From positions 28,576,417-28,640,416 of the forward strand of contig CP154954.1 in the NCBI GenBank assembly GCA_039621445.1: a DNA stretch of 64,000 nucleotides, in the 5' to 3' direction. Shown here piece after piece: positions 18,595 to 27,822 of this stretch. The notes beneath the pieces were generated by a model. The model did not search any database, was not told where the DNA came from, and saw nothing but the letters and a program-made list of their open reading frames with translations. Source of the DNA: Euglena gracilis (taxonomy: Eukaryota > Euglenida > Euglenophyceae > Euglenales). Made by a program: the position numbers and the translations under genes. Every line of letters starts with the position of its first letter. Positions within the stretch are counted from its first letter, which is position 1.

Positions 18595-20271
18595 TTACCT
18601 TCTATCGATCAACAAGGCCCACACCCCCCAACGGGTACCCCTCAAAATCCTCCCATCAGCCTCAAACAACTTTGTCCCCTTGGGAAAATAAATCTTTTTG
18701 ACAGCCATAGCCACCAGATTTTTCACCCACCTCCTATTCCAGTCTGGGCATATGCAAATCGCCCGACAATTGGAATTTTGCAATTTTTCAGCCACCTCAG
18801 GCCACAAAGTCCAGGGGGGGTTCATCCACAACGTTTCCTCCGCCCCCCAATCCTTTTTCATGGCATCATCATCCTCCCCGTAAAACTTTTCACACCTGGT
18901 ATTTTGGCTGGTTGCAAAACAATCCCGTTCCGCCTTAACCCGAAATTCCTTCTCAATTTCCTCCATACAAACTTTCCTAACAGCATAATCCTCCCTACGA
19001 TATCCGCTTTTTCGTTCCAACACGGTTAACAAATACTCCACCAGTTGTTTGGGCATCCTCCATTTTTTCTGGGTGCCAACTGTCATTCCATATCCTCCCA
19101 ACTTTTCTCGGTGACTCCTCCCTCCAGGAATCAAATTCGGGCAGGTCTGGCCATCACAAAGTTTGCTTTGTAGCTTGCTCAGATTTTCGCTCCCCCAGAT
19201 TCGGGTGGGCTTTTGATATCCCCAATCTGAAAACTGACAATAATCAACATCGACAAAAGTCAGATTTTGAACACAGGGTCTTTTCCGCAAAAGTCCATGA
19301 CGGGGATTTTCAATCCACCACAATTTTGGCTTGAAATATTCGACAATCTCCAAAGTTTTTTTGACCAGCCGATCTGCCCCCTCCAAATTTCTGACTCCCA
19401 ATGTTTTGGCCAAGCTATATTCTGTACAGGGCACCCCCGCAGCGATGATCTGAAAATATCCGGGGGGGTACCTCCAATATCTCCACTCCAAAATATTTGT
19501 ACAGTGGGTTGGGTTAAATCTGGGGTTTATGTCCACTGACACAACCTTAAACCCCTGCTCTCTCAGGCAATCCCCAACCGAGCCTTTACCGCAAAAAAGG
19601 TCTAAAGCTCTTTTCTTTACGGAAGGCTGTGCACGATCCCTTATGGGATCTGATTTTTTACAGATTTGGGCCGAGTCACAGATTTGCACGTCACGCACAC
19701 ACACACCCGACACACTGGACACACCTTGTGCAGAGCTCTCCTGGGATGGCAGATTTTTCATCGTGGTTTCACTCGCACGAGAGTTTTCTTGCCACCTGGG
19801 ATTTGCGTAGGTCAAGTCAAGTGGAGTATACGCGAGAAGGAAACCTACGCAATCGTGCTTATACTCCAGAAATTCCGCAGCTGGGTTTCCTTTCCCCCTT
19901 CCTTTGCCTTTGCCTTTTCCACCGTCCTGGCCCTTTCCCCTAGACCAGTCATTTCCATTGTTTCCTTTCCCCCAAGAATTTTTTCCTTTGCCCTTTCCTT
20001 TGCCTTTGCCTTTGCCACCACCAGACTGTGAATCAAAATTCTGTTGATTTGAGTTCCACCACTGATTTCCCTGAAAATTGGCATTGGCATTGGAATTCCA
20101 CCCAGAATCGTTTCTCCATCCACCCCCATTGCCAAATTGAGATTGCTGGGGGGGTGGCAATGACTGTGATCGAACCACTGGCACTGGATTTTGCACGGGG
20201 GGGTTCACGTTTGCATTGGTCGCAGGAGCTGCCACCTGTGAATCTGATTTTCCAACGGACGGTTTTGCCAC
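18595..20271 (-). CDS. C5-cytosine methyltransferase plus NPPW domain (element M)
   Basis: This 558 aa frame overlaps the end of Gag in the -1 frame. Residues 1-130 are Asn/Gly/Gln-rich with KGKGKG repeats, a basic RNA-binding-like linker with no CCHC knuckle. Residues 221-415 form a compact cytosine-C5 methyltransferase: motif I LDLFCGKGSVG (223-233), catalytic Cys in AAGVPCTEYS (PC at 281-282), motif VI WWIENPRHG, and a motif VIII-like YCQFSDWGYQKPTRIW (344-359). The target-recognition part is very short. Residues 440-555 hold ERDCFAT...LWMNPPWTLW and CICPDWNRRW, matching the NPPW domain (N6-adenine methyltransferase-like) of DIRS elements. The frame ends at a TAA in register with the protease. 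C5-methyltransferases in LTR elements are, to my recollection, known from dinoflagellates and a charophyte alga. Confidence 0.88.
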   Translation of the reverse strand: MAKPSVGKSDSQVAAPATNANVNPPVQNPVPVVRSQSLPPPQQSQFGNGGGWRNDSGWNSNANANFQGNQWWNSNQQNFDSQSGGGKGKGKGKGKGKNSWGKGNNGNDWSRGKGQDGGKGKGKGRGKGNPAAEFLEYKHDCVGFLLAYTPLDLTYANPRWQENSRASETTMKNLPSQESSAQGVSSVSGVCVRDVQICDSAQICKKSDPIRDRAQPSVKKRALDLFCGKGSVGDCLREQGFKVVSVDINPRFNPTHCTNILEWRYWRYPPGYFQIIAAGVPCTEYSLAKTLGVRNLEGADRLVKKTLEIVEYFKPKLWWIENPRHGLLRKRPCVQNLTFVDVDYCQFSDWGYQKPTRIWGSENLSKLQSKLCDGQTCPNLIPGGRSHREKLGGYGMTVGTQKKWRMPKQLVEYLLTVLERKSGYRREDYAVRKVCMEEIEKEFRVKAERDCFATSQNTRCEKFYGEDDDAMKKDWGAEETLWMNPPWTLWPEVAEKLQNSNCRAICICPDWNRRWVKNLVAMAVKKIYFPKGTKLFEADGRILRGTRWGVWALLIDRR

Positions 20272-23200
20272 CGTTTCGACCCCTTGGCTGACCGTGTTGG
20301 GGAGGGTGTCCTGGACCCCTTGGCCCGATCTGCCTTAGCAGACCTGGCCCTCCGGTTTCCAAATGCATTTGGCTCCCTGGAACTGTGTATCATGTCTTGA
20401 GAATCCCTGGAAGACAATTTTCGCTCAACAAAACGGAAAATTTCTTCAACTCCCATTTTTGGCTGTTCCTCCACAATTTTGATCCTTTTATCCGTGCCTG
20501 TGATTGGTTTCCCACTGACCTCTTTCAGTTTGTCGCAAATCGTAGTGTTGGGCAAAAAGACTTCGAACTCCAGCGGTGAAACTTTCGAAACCTTGCAGGG
20601 CTTTTCCCCAGTGACACGTTCCACAGCACAAATAATGTTTTCCTCGGTTGCAGGCACTCCAGGGTACATTTTGACTTTCGGTCCACATGTTGATTTCCTT
20701 TCCTCCTCATCGGCGACCCAATGCAAAATGAAATTTGGCAGTTTTCCCTTGACCAGTCTTTCTGCCTCATCGTCAGTGGCGCTTTTCACCTGTCTCCAGG
20801 CTATTCTGAAATTTATGACAAAATCTCGCCATTCCTGTACGGTAATTTTCCCTTGGTTCACGAGGTTCACATCATACCATTTTTTTCTGGCACACTCGGA
20901 TTGAGTTCCAGCATATTTCCCCTCAAGCCTGTCAAATTCCTCCTCGAAAGATGTTTTTCCGTTCAATTCCAGTCGGAATTGCAATTCCTTTTTATTTGTG
21001 TCGTCCAGCGTCATTGCAAAAAGCTGAAGCTTGAGTGAATCAGACATATGTCCATTTTGCAAAATAACCAACGTCCTGAAATATTGATCCCAATCCCGCA
21101 CAAAGGACGACCAGTCTTTTGGCTGTCCAGAAAAATTTGGAGCTACCAGGTTTTTCATCAATTGATGCGTTGCCACTGCATTTGATGAAACCAGCCCTGC
21201 ACCTGCAGGCACTGCCCCCACAGGTCGTGCACAAACCTGCCTGACATGTGTCGCATGTGATCCTGGTTCAGCGTATTCATAACCCTCAATTTTAACCGGA
21301 TTTTTCTCAATCGCAGGTAAATCGTTGTAACCAAAAAGATCAAACTCCTCGATTTCTGAATTTCCAGCTGATTTTTCTCCCGTTTCCTTTGTCAGATCCA
21401 CCGTCGCAGATTTGGCAGATTCAGCTTGCTGATTTTTCATCACCAAAAACTCAGCGTGAAATAAATCCAGCTTTTGTTGCAATTTTTTCCGCTCCTGCTG
21501 TTCTTTTCGAAGTTCAACGCACTGCTGTTGCAGTAAAACTCCAACCTGCTGTTTCATCGAGTTTTCCATTTCAGCCCGAACTTTTTCAAACTGCCCCTCC
21601 CTTTCACTCAGCCTCAACCTTTCCTGCAACATTTCACTGATAATGACCTCCAAATTCTTTCTCGTTTGCAGCCCCAACTCCCTTTGCACCTCCAACCGAA
21701 TTGTTTCCTCACTCTTGTTAATCAGGTCACAGACTTTCTCAATGGGAAAATCTTTCCGACCCAGAAAATTCTCCAACCTCCCCAAACGATCATTCAGAGC
21801 TTTGCTCTCTCGCTCCAGGGACTGTGAAAATTCCTTCAATTTCTCAGCCTGTGCCTGAAAATTGGCACACTCAGTCTCCCCCAAACCTTTGCATTGCTGA
21901 AAAATGATCCCAAAACGTCCCTCCAGATCAGAGCTTAGCTCACCAACTGCAGATTTGACCTGATTAACAGCAATTTCCTGCTGTTTTTCCTTCTCCCCCA
22001 CTTGTTGCACCACCATGTGCATCTCCCCCACAGATTTTTCCAAAAACGACAGCTTCTGAGAAAAATCCCTCTCATTTTTTCTCAACCCCTCAACCTGGGC
22101 CTCAAAAAACGTGTTTACTCCATCCTCCACTTTCTTCACTTTTTCAGCAAACTGCCGTTCCATTTCCACACTCAACAAATGCCTTTGGCATTGGGCCAGA
22201 TTTTGCACCATTTCACCATTTTTCTGAAACTGCAAAAGCAAGTCGTTTACGGTTGAACTCAGTTCAGCCTGAATTTCACGTTTCACCATGGCAATGTGAT
22301 CAGCCACTCGCTGATCATGCATGCCCAATGCCTCATTGACCAGATTCAATGCCTGCCCATTTGACATGGCCAATGCCTGATTTAGCCTGTTTTCTGCCTC
22401 ACCCACCAGAATTTCAGCCATTTTTTCAGGATTTTTTCCTTCCTGCACCAAAAGCCTGCCATGTAAACATTCAATTTTACAACTGATTTCTTCACCCCAA
22501 TTGTTCCAATCATCATCAGATTGGCCATAGCCCGATTCCATTTCCACATCATGCTGATTTTCAGGGTTTTCGGACCCAGTTTCTGCAGAAAAACTAGTAT
22601 TTGGCTGTAAATTTTGTGGCTGGGTCTGTGAAAAATCTGGCTGAATTGGTCGAAAAACCTGGGCTGGGCCTGTGTTTGAAGACATTGTTAACGTTGGCTG
22701 AAAAACCTGCCCACTCATCTGGGATGGCCCCATGATTGCTGGAACAGATGACCCAGCCGAAAACTGCTGGGCTGGCTGAAAAACCTGTGAAGTCATCTGG
22801 GCTGGCCCCATGATTGCTGAAACAGATGACCCAGCCGAAAACTGCTGGGCTGGCTGAAAAACCTGTGAAGTCATCTGGGCTGGCCCCATGATTGCTGAAA
22901 CAGATGACTCAGCCGAAAACTGCTGAGCTGGCTGAAAAACCTGCAGCTGGGCTGCAGCTGGCTGTGCTGACTGCGTTTCTGAACTCTGTGTTAACAGCAA
23001 TGGTTCTGGCTGGGCTGTTAAACACAAAATTTTTTGTTCTGGCCCTGGGCTGCTGTCTCGTGACGACACAGAAATTCGCTGAAAACCTGAAAAATTTACT
23101 GGCCACATGCCAGCAGCTTTCATCCTTTGCATAACCATTTGCTGAATAATTGCGTTTTCAGCCTGTTTTTCTTCCTCTGTTTCGCTTTCATAAGCTGGGG

Positions 23201-23774
23201 GGTCTGATTCGTCGTCACTGCCATGCAGTGGAATCAGCTGTAAATTTTCTGGCCCTGCCACTGTGATGGGCCTTATGCATGTAATTAACCCCCTCTCCGA
23301 ATCAGAATCAGATTCTGATTCCTGTGTCGATTCTGAAAATCCTGAAGCCGATAAAGTTTCTGCAGCCTGAAAATTGTTTTCTGCCACAGATTCCATCATG
23401 ATTTGCAATGATGCCACAGGTTCTGAAAACTGGGCTGCAGAAAATTCAGTTTCCTTTTCGTTCTGAAAACAGCTTTCTGCCAAAGATCTCAGAAAATTTT
23501 CATCACAACCTGAAATTCGGACAGATCGGCCGGGAAACGAGCAGATTTCTGCAGATTCTTGTGAAAATTCACAGACCACTGGGTTGGTGAAACTGTCCTC
23601 GTGTACCATTCTGCTGGCACAGCCACCAGAACAAATCTCTGTGACCGTGTCGACCGTCTCTGAAAAATTTTCTTCTGACTGGGTCTGTGAAACAACCTTT
23701 GCTTGTGATGTCAGCCGAATCTGAAAACTTTGCACTGATTCTGCTGGCTGAGCCAGCGGAACAAATCTCAGCAA
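20205..23774 (-). CDS. Gag of element M
   Basis: The structural protein of the virus-like particle. This 1,189 aa frame starts 47 bp inside the primer-binding site. Residues 1-240 are Ser/Glu-rich with duplicated TEICS-type segments. A Gln/Pro-rich part contains 26-residue tandem repeats (QVFQPAQQFSAGSS...). Residues of about 460-830 are a long coiled coil (heptad Leu, Glu, Gln). The C-terminal third has a capsid-like region: APNFSGQPKDWSSFVRDWDQYF, then RKKWYDVNLVNQGKITVQEWRDF. The length is well above usual Ty3 Gag. It ends in TGA at 20205-20207, overlapping the methyltransferase frame by 67 bp in the -1 frame. I saw no canonical slippery heptamer in the overlap. Confidence 0.8.
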   Translation of the reverse strand: MLRFVPLAQPAESVQSFQIRLTSQAKVVSQTQSEENFSETVDTVTEICSGGCASRMVHEDSFTNPVVCEFSQESAEICSFPGRSVRISGCDENFLRSLAESCFQNEKETEFSAAQFSEPVASLQIMMESVAENNFQAAETLSASGFSESTQESESDSDSERGLITCIRPITVAGPENLQLIPLHGSDDESDPPAYESETEEEKQAENAIIQQMVMQRMKAAGMWPVNFSGFQRISVSSRDSSPGPEQKILCLTAQPEPLLLTQSSETQSAQPAAAQLQVFQPAQQFSAESSVSAIMGPAQMTSQVFQPAQQFSAGSSVSAIMGPAQMTSQVFQPAQQFSAGSSVPAIMGPSQMSGQVFQPTLTMSSNTGPAQVFRPIQPDFSQTQPQNLQPNTSFSAETGSENPENQHDVEMESGYGQSDDDWNNWGEEISCKIECLHGRLLVQEGKNPEKMAEILVGEAENRLNQALAMSNGQALNLVNEALGMHDQRVADHIAMVKREIQAELSSTVNDLLLQFQKNGEMVQNLAQCQRHLLSVEMERQFAEKVKKVEDGVNTFFEAQVEGLRKNERDFSQKLSFLEKSVGEMHMVVQQVGEKEKQQEIAVNQVKSAVGELSSDLEGRFGIIFQQCKGLGETECANFQAQAEKLKEFSQSLERESKALNDRLGRLENFLGRKDFPIEKVCDLINKSEETIRLEVQRELGLQTRKNLEVIISEMLQERLRLSEREGQFEKVRAEMENSMKQQVGVLLQQQCVELRKEQQERKKLQQKLDLFHAEFLVMKNQQAESAKSATVDLTKETGEKSAGNSEIEEFDLFGYNDLPAIEKNPVKIEGYEYAEPGSHATHVRQVCARPVGAVPAGAGLVSSNAVATHQLMKNLVAPNFSGQPKDWSSFVRDWDQYFRTLVILQNGHMSDSLKLQLFAMTLDDTNKKELQFRLELNGKTSFEEEFDRLEGKYAGTQSECARKKWYDVNLVNQGKITVQEWRDFVINFRIAWRQVKSATDDEAERLVKGKLPNFILHWVADEEERKSTCGPKVKMYPGVPATEENIICAVERVTGEKPCKVSKVSPLEFEVFLPNTTICDKLKEVSGKPITGTDKRIKIVEEQPKMGVEEIFRFVERKLSSRDSQDMIHSSREPNAFGNRRARSAKADRAKGSRTPSPTRSAKGSKRWQNRPLENQIHRWQLLRPMQT
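22690..22945 (-). repeat. 78 bp in-frame tandem repeat inside Gag of element M
   Basis: About 3.3 units. The landmark GCTGGCTGAA recurs at 22771, 22849 and 22927, a period of 78 bp. Each unit encodes 26 residues (VFQPAQQFSAxSSVxAIMG and a short tail). Confidence 0.9.
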
Positions 23775-23800
23775 TAACGTTCACCGAATCTGAAAAAACC

Positions 23801-23819
23801 TCACTGACGAAGTCAGTGA
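23801..23819 (-). other. Hairpin beside the primer-binding site of element M
   Basis: TCACTGAC-GAA-GTCAGTGA is a perfect 8 bp stem with a 3-base loop. Element N has the same stem with loop AGA at 27786-27804, at the same distance from its primer-binding site. Confidence 0.7.
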
Positions 23820-23820
23820 G

Positions 23821-23837
23821 CCGACCTCTGCTAACCA
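23821..23837 (-). promoter_or_regulatory. Primer-binding site of element M
   Basis: The minus strand reads TGGTTAGCAGAGGTCGG directly after the 5' LTR. TGG pairs with a tRNA 3' CCA end. I cannot name the tRNA, but the sequence resembles the initiator-tRNA type (TGGTATCAGAG). Confidence 0.65.
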
Positions 23838-24633
23838 TGTTCACCGGCCCCACCCCCTGAGCGCCGCCGGTCGCCCCCGCGACCGGCGAGTCCCGGTGGG
23901 CCGAGGGCCCGGGGGGGTCCTCGCCGTCGTGGCAAACCACCGACAGCCGGGGGGTGGGTGTTTCCGGGGAGGGGCCTGCGCTTTCTCCGGGGGTTGGTGG
24001 GCTCAAGTCAACCCCCGTTTTTTCACCCAGGTGGTTTCCCCAACCCCAGCCGGTGCGTAGGATCGTTTTTTTAGCGGTTTCCGAAATTTTGCTCAAAATC
24101 GAAAAATCTGCCATTTGCATTGCAAATCTCACTTCTCTCTCTCACACACACACCTTGATGGCAAACCAACCCAAAGACCAACCACAAACCAACCCACTTT
24201 GGGACTTTGAGACCTTGGATTGAGAAACCGAAACTGTGAAATGTCCAAATGGAATGTGACAAACCTGGGGTAAGGAGTGGTCGTCGGGGGTGAAAGCGGA
24301 GGCGAAGGTGAAGATATAGGAGGGTGGGCGGTGGTGTTAAAGGCTCCTTCAATTCAATTGACTTCAATGAATCAATGACCAACAATGAAACTCAACCTGC
24401 CACTCCAAATCAAAGTCCAATTGCCAAATTCAATACAATAGTATTCCTTCTTGCCAAATATTGGGGAAAACCCCTCAAGTTCTGTGAAAAATGACAAATT
24501 TGAAAGCGCAAACTAATTTGACCCGCTTCCAATTTAAGTCGCGGGTTTTTTTAACTGGTTGGCTGTTACCCGCGACTTTGAAATTTGCGCTTTCTGGCAA
24601 TTTTTGGCTGCCGGCGAAAGCCGGCGGCCGACA
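23838..24633 (-). repeat. 5' LTR of element M
   Basis: 796 bp, TG...CA, paired with 12533-13324. On the minus strand its end carries the CpG-rich block (23838-23965). An ATG spans the LTR/primer-site junction and opens a short frame (MVSRGRLTDFVSE) that is paralogous to one in element N (MVRRGGFTDSVSE). Confidence 0.9.
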
Positions 24634-26740
24634 CCCCCCCCCCACCGTCAACCAGCGGGGAGGGTCACGGGTTAAAAATTCCTGGCCGCAAAACTGAAAT
24701 CCCCGTTCGATGAAAAAAAATGGGAAAATGGAAATTTGATCAAACCCCGTCACAATCTGGGGTGTGACCAAAAACTGTCACGGTCACAAAATGATGCATT
24801 CCTGTCCCCACCCAAACGTCTCACAGGGTATCCAATTTTCTGAGTCAAAAAATTCCAACCGTAAAGCCAAAACTGATTTTGATCCAGCACACCAACAAAA
24901 AAACAGAGCTCAACACAGCCCCCCCCCCCCAGCTGCACGAGGAGGGAGAAAAAATGGCTCCAAACCACATGCAAAATCCTGAGGCCCAAAAACATGAAAA
25001 ATCTGATTCAGCGCTGTGGGAGCAGCCAACCTGGGCCTGGACCTGGGCTTTGGCCGTGCATCGGGCCACTGCCCACTGCAGGCTCTGTGAGGTCATTAAG
25101 CTTCTCTCCCCCAGCACTTCAGTAAAATAAATGCATCCACCACAAATTTTGTATGAAAATGCACAGCGATGTTCGCTTCAAAATGTATCCACCATACAAT
25201 TCACAATTCGTAATCATGACAATCGTAATCATGTGATTAAATTGGGTCTCATAAATGTCATTGAAATCTGTTCACCATCTCATTGAACTGTCATCATGTC
25301 ATCATCCCAGTCTTTGAAGTCGATTCTTTGCAAACTGTTGAAATCCTTGAATTCAATAAATCCAATCAAATTCCTTGATGACTTGTCTGCTTTAGATCTC
25401 AATGTTATTCAATGTCAATGTAATCATCATTGTCCCAGTCAACAAACTTGAACTTGTTGAACAAATCAACCTTGAAATTTTCAAATTCTTTTGCGTTGAT
25501 TCTCTTCGGAGCTTCTGATTGCTTGAACCTGCATGACGAAGACACACACACGGCACAAAATTCAGCGCTGGCACCACGGAAGGCAGATTTCTGAATTTCC
25601 ACACTGAAAAACCACTGAACTCTGAACCAGAACGGCACTTAAAAATCTGATCTTGATCTATCAAATGGGTCACACGAAAACTGTATAAGCAAGTCTCAAA
25701 CTGCAAAAATTGCCTTTGGAATTTTTCATTGTGAGGCGTCCCCCACTTCTGAGTTTTTTTCCCATAACCAAACTCCACAGCCGAAAAAAAAGAAAGTGTC
25801 ACCCACAGATCAACAGATTTTTCACTGAAAACTGAACCAAATGATGATGATGCCACTGATGGGCCCAAAAAATGAATTTTACTCAGGGGTGTCTTTTCCT
25901 CCTGGGTTAATCCACCTTGGTTCCCACTTGGACTGAAAATTGAAAACTGTTTCCTGAGCCCTTAGATGGGTGGCCACAGGGGTGTTTATTCCTTGCCTGT
26001 GTCTAGCCCCACCCTCGGAACCCCTCTTTGCGCGCTTTCCCAAAAACTTTTTGGTTCGAGTGGTCCATCAGAGGTCCCCCCTCCTCAGGATTTGGCAAAA
26101 ACCCAGATAAAACCTCCACAGGCCTGCTGGGCTGCCACACTCGAAAACCACAATGAAACTGGACTGAAAAATCCCAAAAAACTGTGCCGATTCTCCAACG
26201 TATGTCCCTGTCCGGGGGTAAAGTTTCTCTCTGAAAAACTGTCCCGTGACAAAAGGGACCAGCAAAAACACAAACAATGATCCCACCTGAAATGCCTGAT
26301 TTGTCCCCGTCAGGGATGGTGACACATGCCAACGTGCCCCACCCCAAAATGACATTCGGGACAAGAACCGAAAACTGAAAACTCTGAAACTGAAAATGAA
26401 AGATCATTGATCTGGCTGCCTGAACACTAGGAGAAATTCCCAAGCATCGTGGCTGGGCGTCTCCGTTTAAGTGGAAAGCAACTGGGGAAAAAACATATAC
26501 CCCAGAAACCAGATTCAAAAAATGTTTGACTTGGCTGTTTTTTCATACGCCAAACTCTGTGAACTGAAAATCCAGATTTAAATTCTGGCTGATTGCGCAT
26601 CTGCCTCCAACACCAGATCACCATGAGAAGTGTGAAACAACAATCACAAAGCCACAAACAAACCACAAAAACACATTGATGCCTGTAAAATGCTGTGCGG
26701 TGCCAGTCAGTGGTTAGACCTGTGAAAAGACCTCAAAAAA
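24634..26740 (-). other. Internal region of element N with degenerate pol-like patches
   Basis: There is no intact domain. Bases 25889-25925 and 25975-26030 resemble 16062-16120 of element M (GGGGTGTCTTTTCCTCCTGGGT, CCCACCCTCGG), and 26320-26345 resembles 15678-15700 (GCCAACGTGCCCC). These are pieces of the pol linker and integrase region. A 77-codon minus frame at 25405-25638 ends KFVDWDNDDYIDIE and might be coding, but I do not recognise it. The first bases after 24633 are a C run and G/C-rich sequence. Confidence 0.45.
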
Positions 26741-27487
26741 TCACCACCACCACTGATGCAGTGGATACCAGCCCCAGCTGTTCCAGGGATTTAAATGCCA
26801 GTCCCAACCCCACCAATCTTGAAACCAACGTGGTCTCAAAAACTGAAAGTCGTTCCAACTGCTTTTGGCTGGCCTCCAGAATTTTTTTGTCTGTCTGAAT
26901 TTCCTTGGCTGCGTGGCAAAATCTGAGGAAGATTTTTCAGAAGACACTGATGACGGCTGTAGATTTGTGACATGTCCAGAATTCAGGTTCACGGACACAA
27001 AATTTTCTGGACTTGGTGGTTTTATTTCACTGGGCTGTAACTTGTCAGCGATTCGTAGTTCAAACGTTTTCAGCCGTTCCTCCAGAACCTTTTCTTCACT
27101 CTCCAGCCGTTTTGACAGAGCCTCGCCCTTCTCACACAGGGACTGGATGCTTTCAGAAAAACGGTGTTCAATTTCACTGCAAGTTCGTGTCAAAAAGTCA
27201 TGAAAACCATCTGCCAAATTTCTCAGACGGGTTTCAATTTCAGCCATCCGTCCCTCCAAGTGGCTGGACTCACTTTGGCTGGGCACTTCCTCCAGTTTCG
27301 TCAGCCTCTCGTTCAGAGAGAAAGTGTTTGAAAACATTTCTGTGATACCTGCCTCAACTTTTTGCCACCACTCATCCCAAGAGTAATTAAAAGTTTCAGG
27401 TTTTGTGACCTCTGAAGTTTCCACACTGTCTGATTTGACACTCAGCTGTCCGGATTCAGATTCACACCGCACAACTCTCATTTGCAA
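26741..27487 (-). CDS. Coiled-coil Gag-like protein of element N
   Basis: This 248 aa frame is the only substantial ORF of element N. Residues 35-150 have a heptad pattern and high Glu/Arg/Leu content, like the coiled-coil part of M's Gag. The C terminus is strikingly Trp-rich (SWNDFQFLRPRWFQDWWGWD, then repeated NPWNSWGWY). No capsid, zinc-knuckle or enzymatic motif is seen. By position it is a reduced Gag, possibly one that assembles with M-type Gag. The upstream part in the same frame (MVRRGGFTDSVSEEF from the LTR junction) is closed by a stop at 27647. Confidence 0.55.
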   Translation of the reverse strand: MQMRVVRCESESGQLSVKSDSVETSEVTKPETFNYSWDEWWQKVEAGITEMFSNTFSLNERLTKLEEVPSQSESSHLEGRMAEIETRLRNLADGFHDFLTRTCSEIEHRFSESIQSLCEKGEALSKRLESEEKVLEERLKTFELRIADKLQPSEIKPPSPENFVSVNLNSGHVTNLQPSSVSSEKSSSDFATQPRKFRQTKKFWRPAKSSWNDFQFLRPRWFQDWWGWDWHLNPWNSWGWYPLHQWWW

Positions 27488-27785
27488 AACATTTGGACAA
27501 GGGCCAAAACTTTCTTGTTTAACTTCAGGTTCTCCTGGCAGTGAGCTTGTTGGGCTTACCCCTGACGGTTTACAAGATTGACATGGAGAAGGTGAGTCAG
27601 GGCCATGAGAATGTCCAATGGCTGCTTCACATCTGAGTTTCCAAAACTACCTCTGAGACGCCAGAAGTCCAGCCTCCCTTTTTCTTTGTTCCTCTGTTTG
27701 GGTATCACTGAATTCAATTCCCAACAATTTGAATTGGTCACAGTATTCTTTGATTTCTTTTTCATCAACGGAATCTAAAAATTCT

Positions 27786-27804
27786 TCACTGACAGAGTCA
27801 GTGA
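27786..27804 (-). other. Hairpin beside the primer-binding site of element N
   Basis: TCACTGAC-AGA-GTCAGTGA, with the same stem and spacing as in element M. Confidence 0.7.
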
Positions 27805-27805
27805 A

Positions 27806-27822
27806 GCCACCTCTGCGTACCA
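27806..27822 (-). promoter_or_regulatory. Primer-binding site of element N
   Basis: The minus strand reads TGGTACGCAGAGGTGGC directly after the 5' LTR. It is close to the site of M and to TTGGTAGCAGAGGTAGG of G2. Confidence 0.65.

Larger units (their letters stand above)
12533..24633 (-). mobile_element. Element M: chromodomain Ty3/gypsy element with DNA methyltransferase
   Basis: A complete 12.1 kb LTR retrotransposon: LTRs at 12533-13324 and 23838-24633 (TG...CA), primer-binding site, Gag, a methyltransferase/NPPW segment, protease, RT, RNase H, integrase with chromodomain, polypurine tract. Both flanks are C runs (12527-12532 and 24634-24643), so the target duplication is probably CCCCC. 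Integrase after RNase H plus a C-terminal chromodomain makes it a chromovirus-type Ty3/gypsy element. It interrupts element N. Two in-frame TAA codons and two indels in RNase H suggest that it is no longer autonomous, although most domains are well preserved. Confidence 0.9.

Noticed and set aside
18585-18600. A 13-base mini-intron (GTAACCCTCCCAG) removing the TAA before the protease
   Set aside because: It is far shorter than any credible spliceosomal intron, and nothing else supports splicing.
25392-25868. 158-codon minus-strand ORF in element N
   Set aside because: No recognisable motif, and a competing frame over the same DNA looks at least as plausible, so neither was called a gene.
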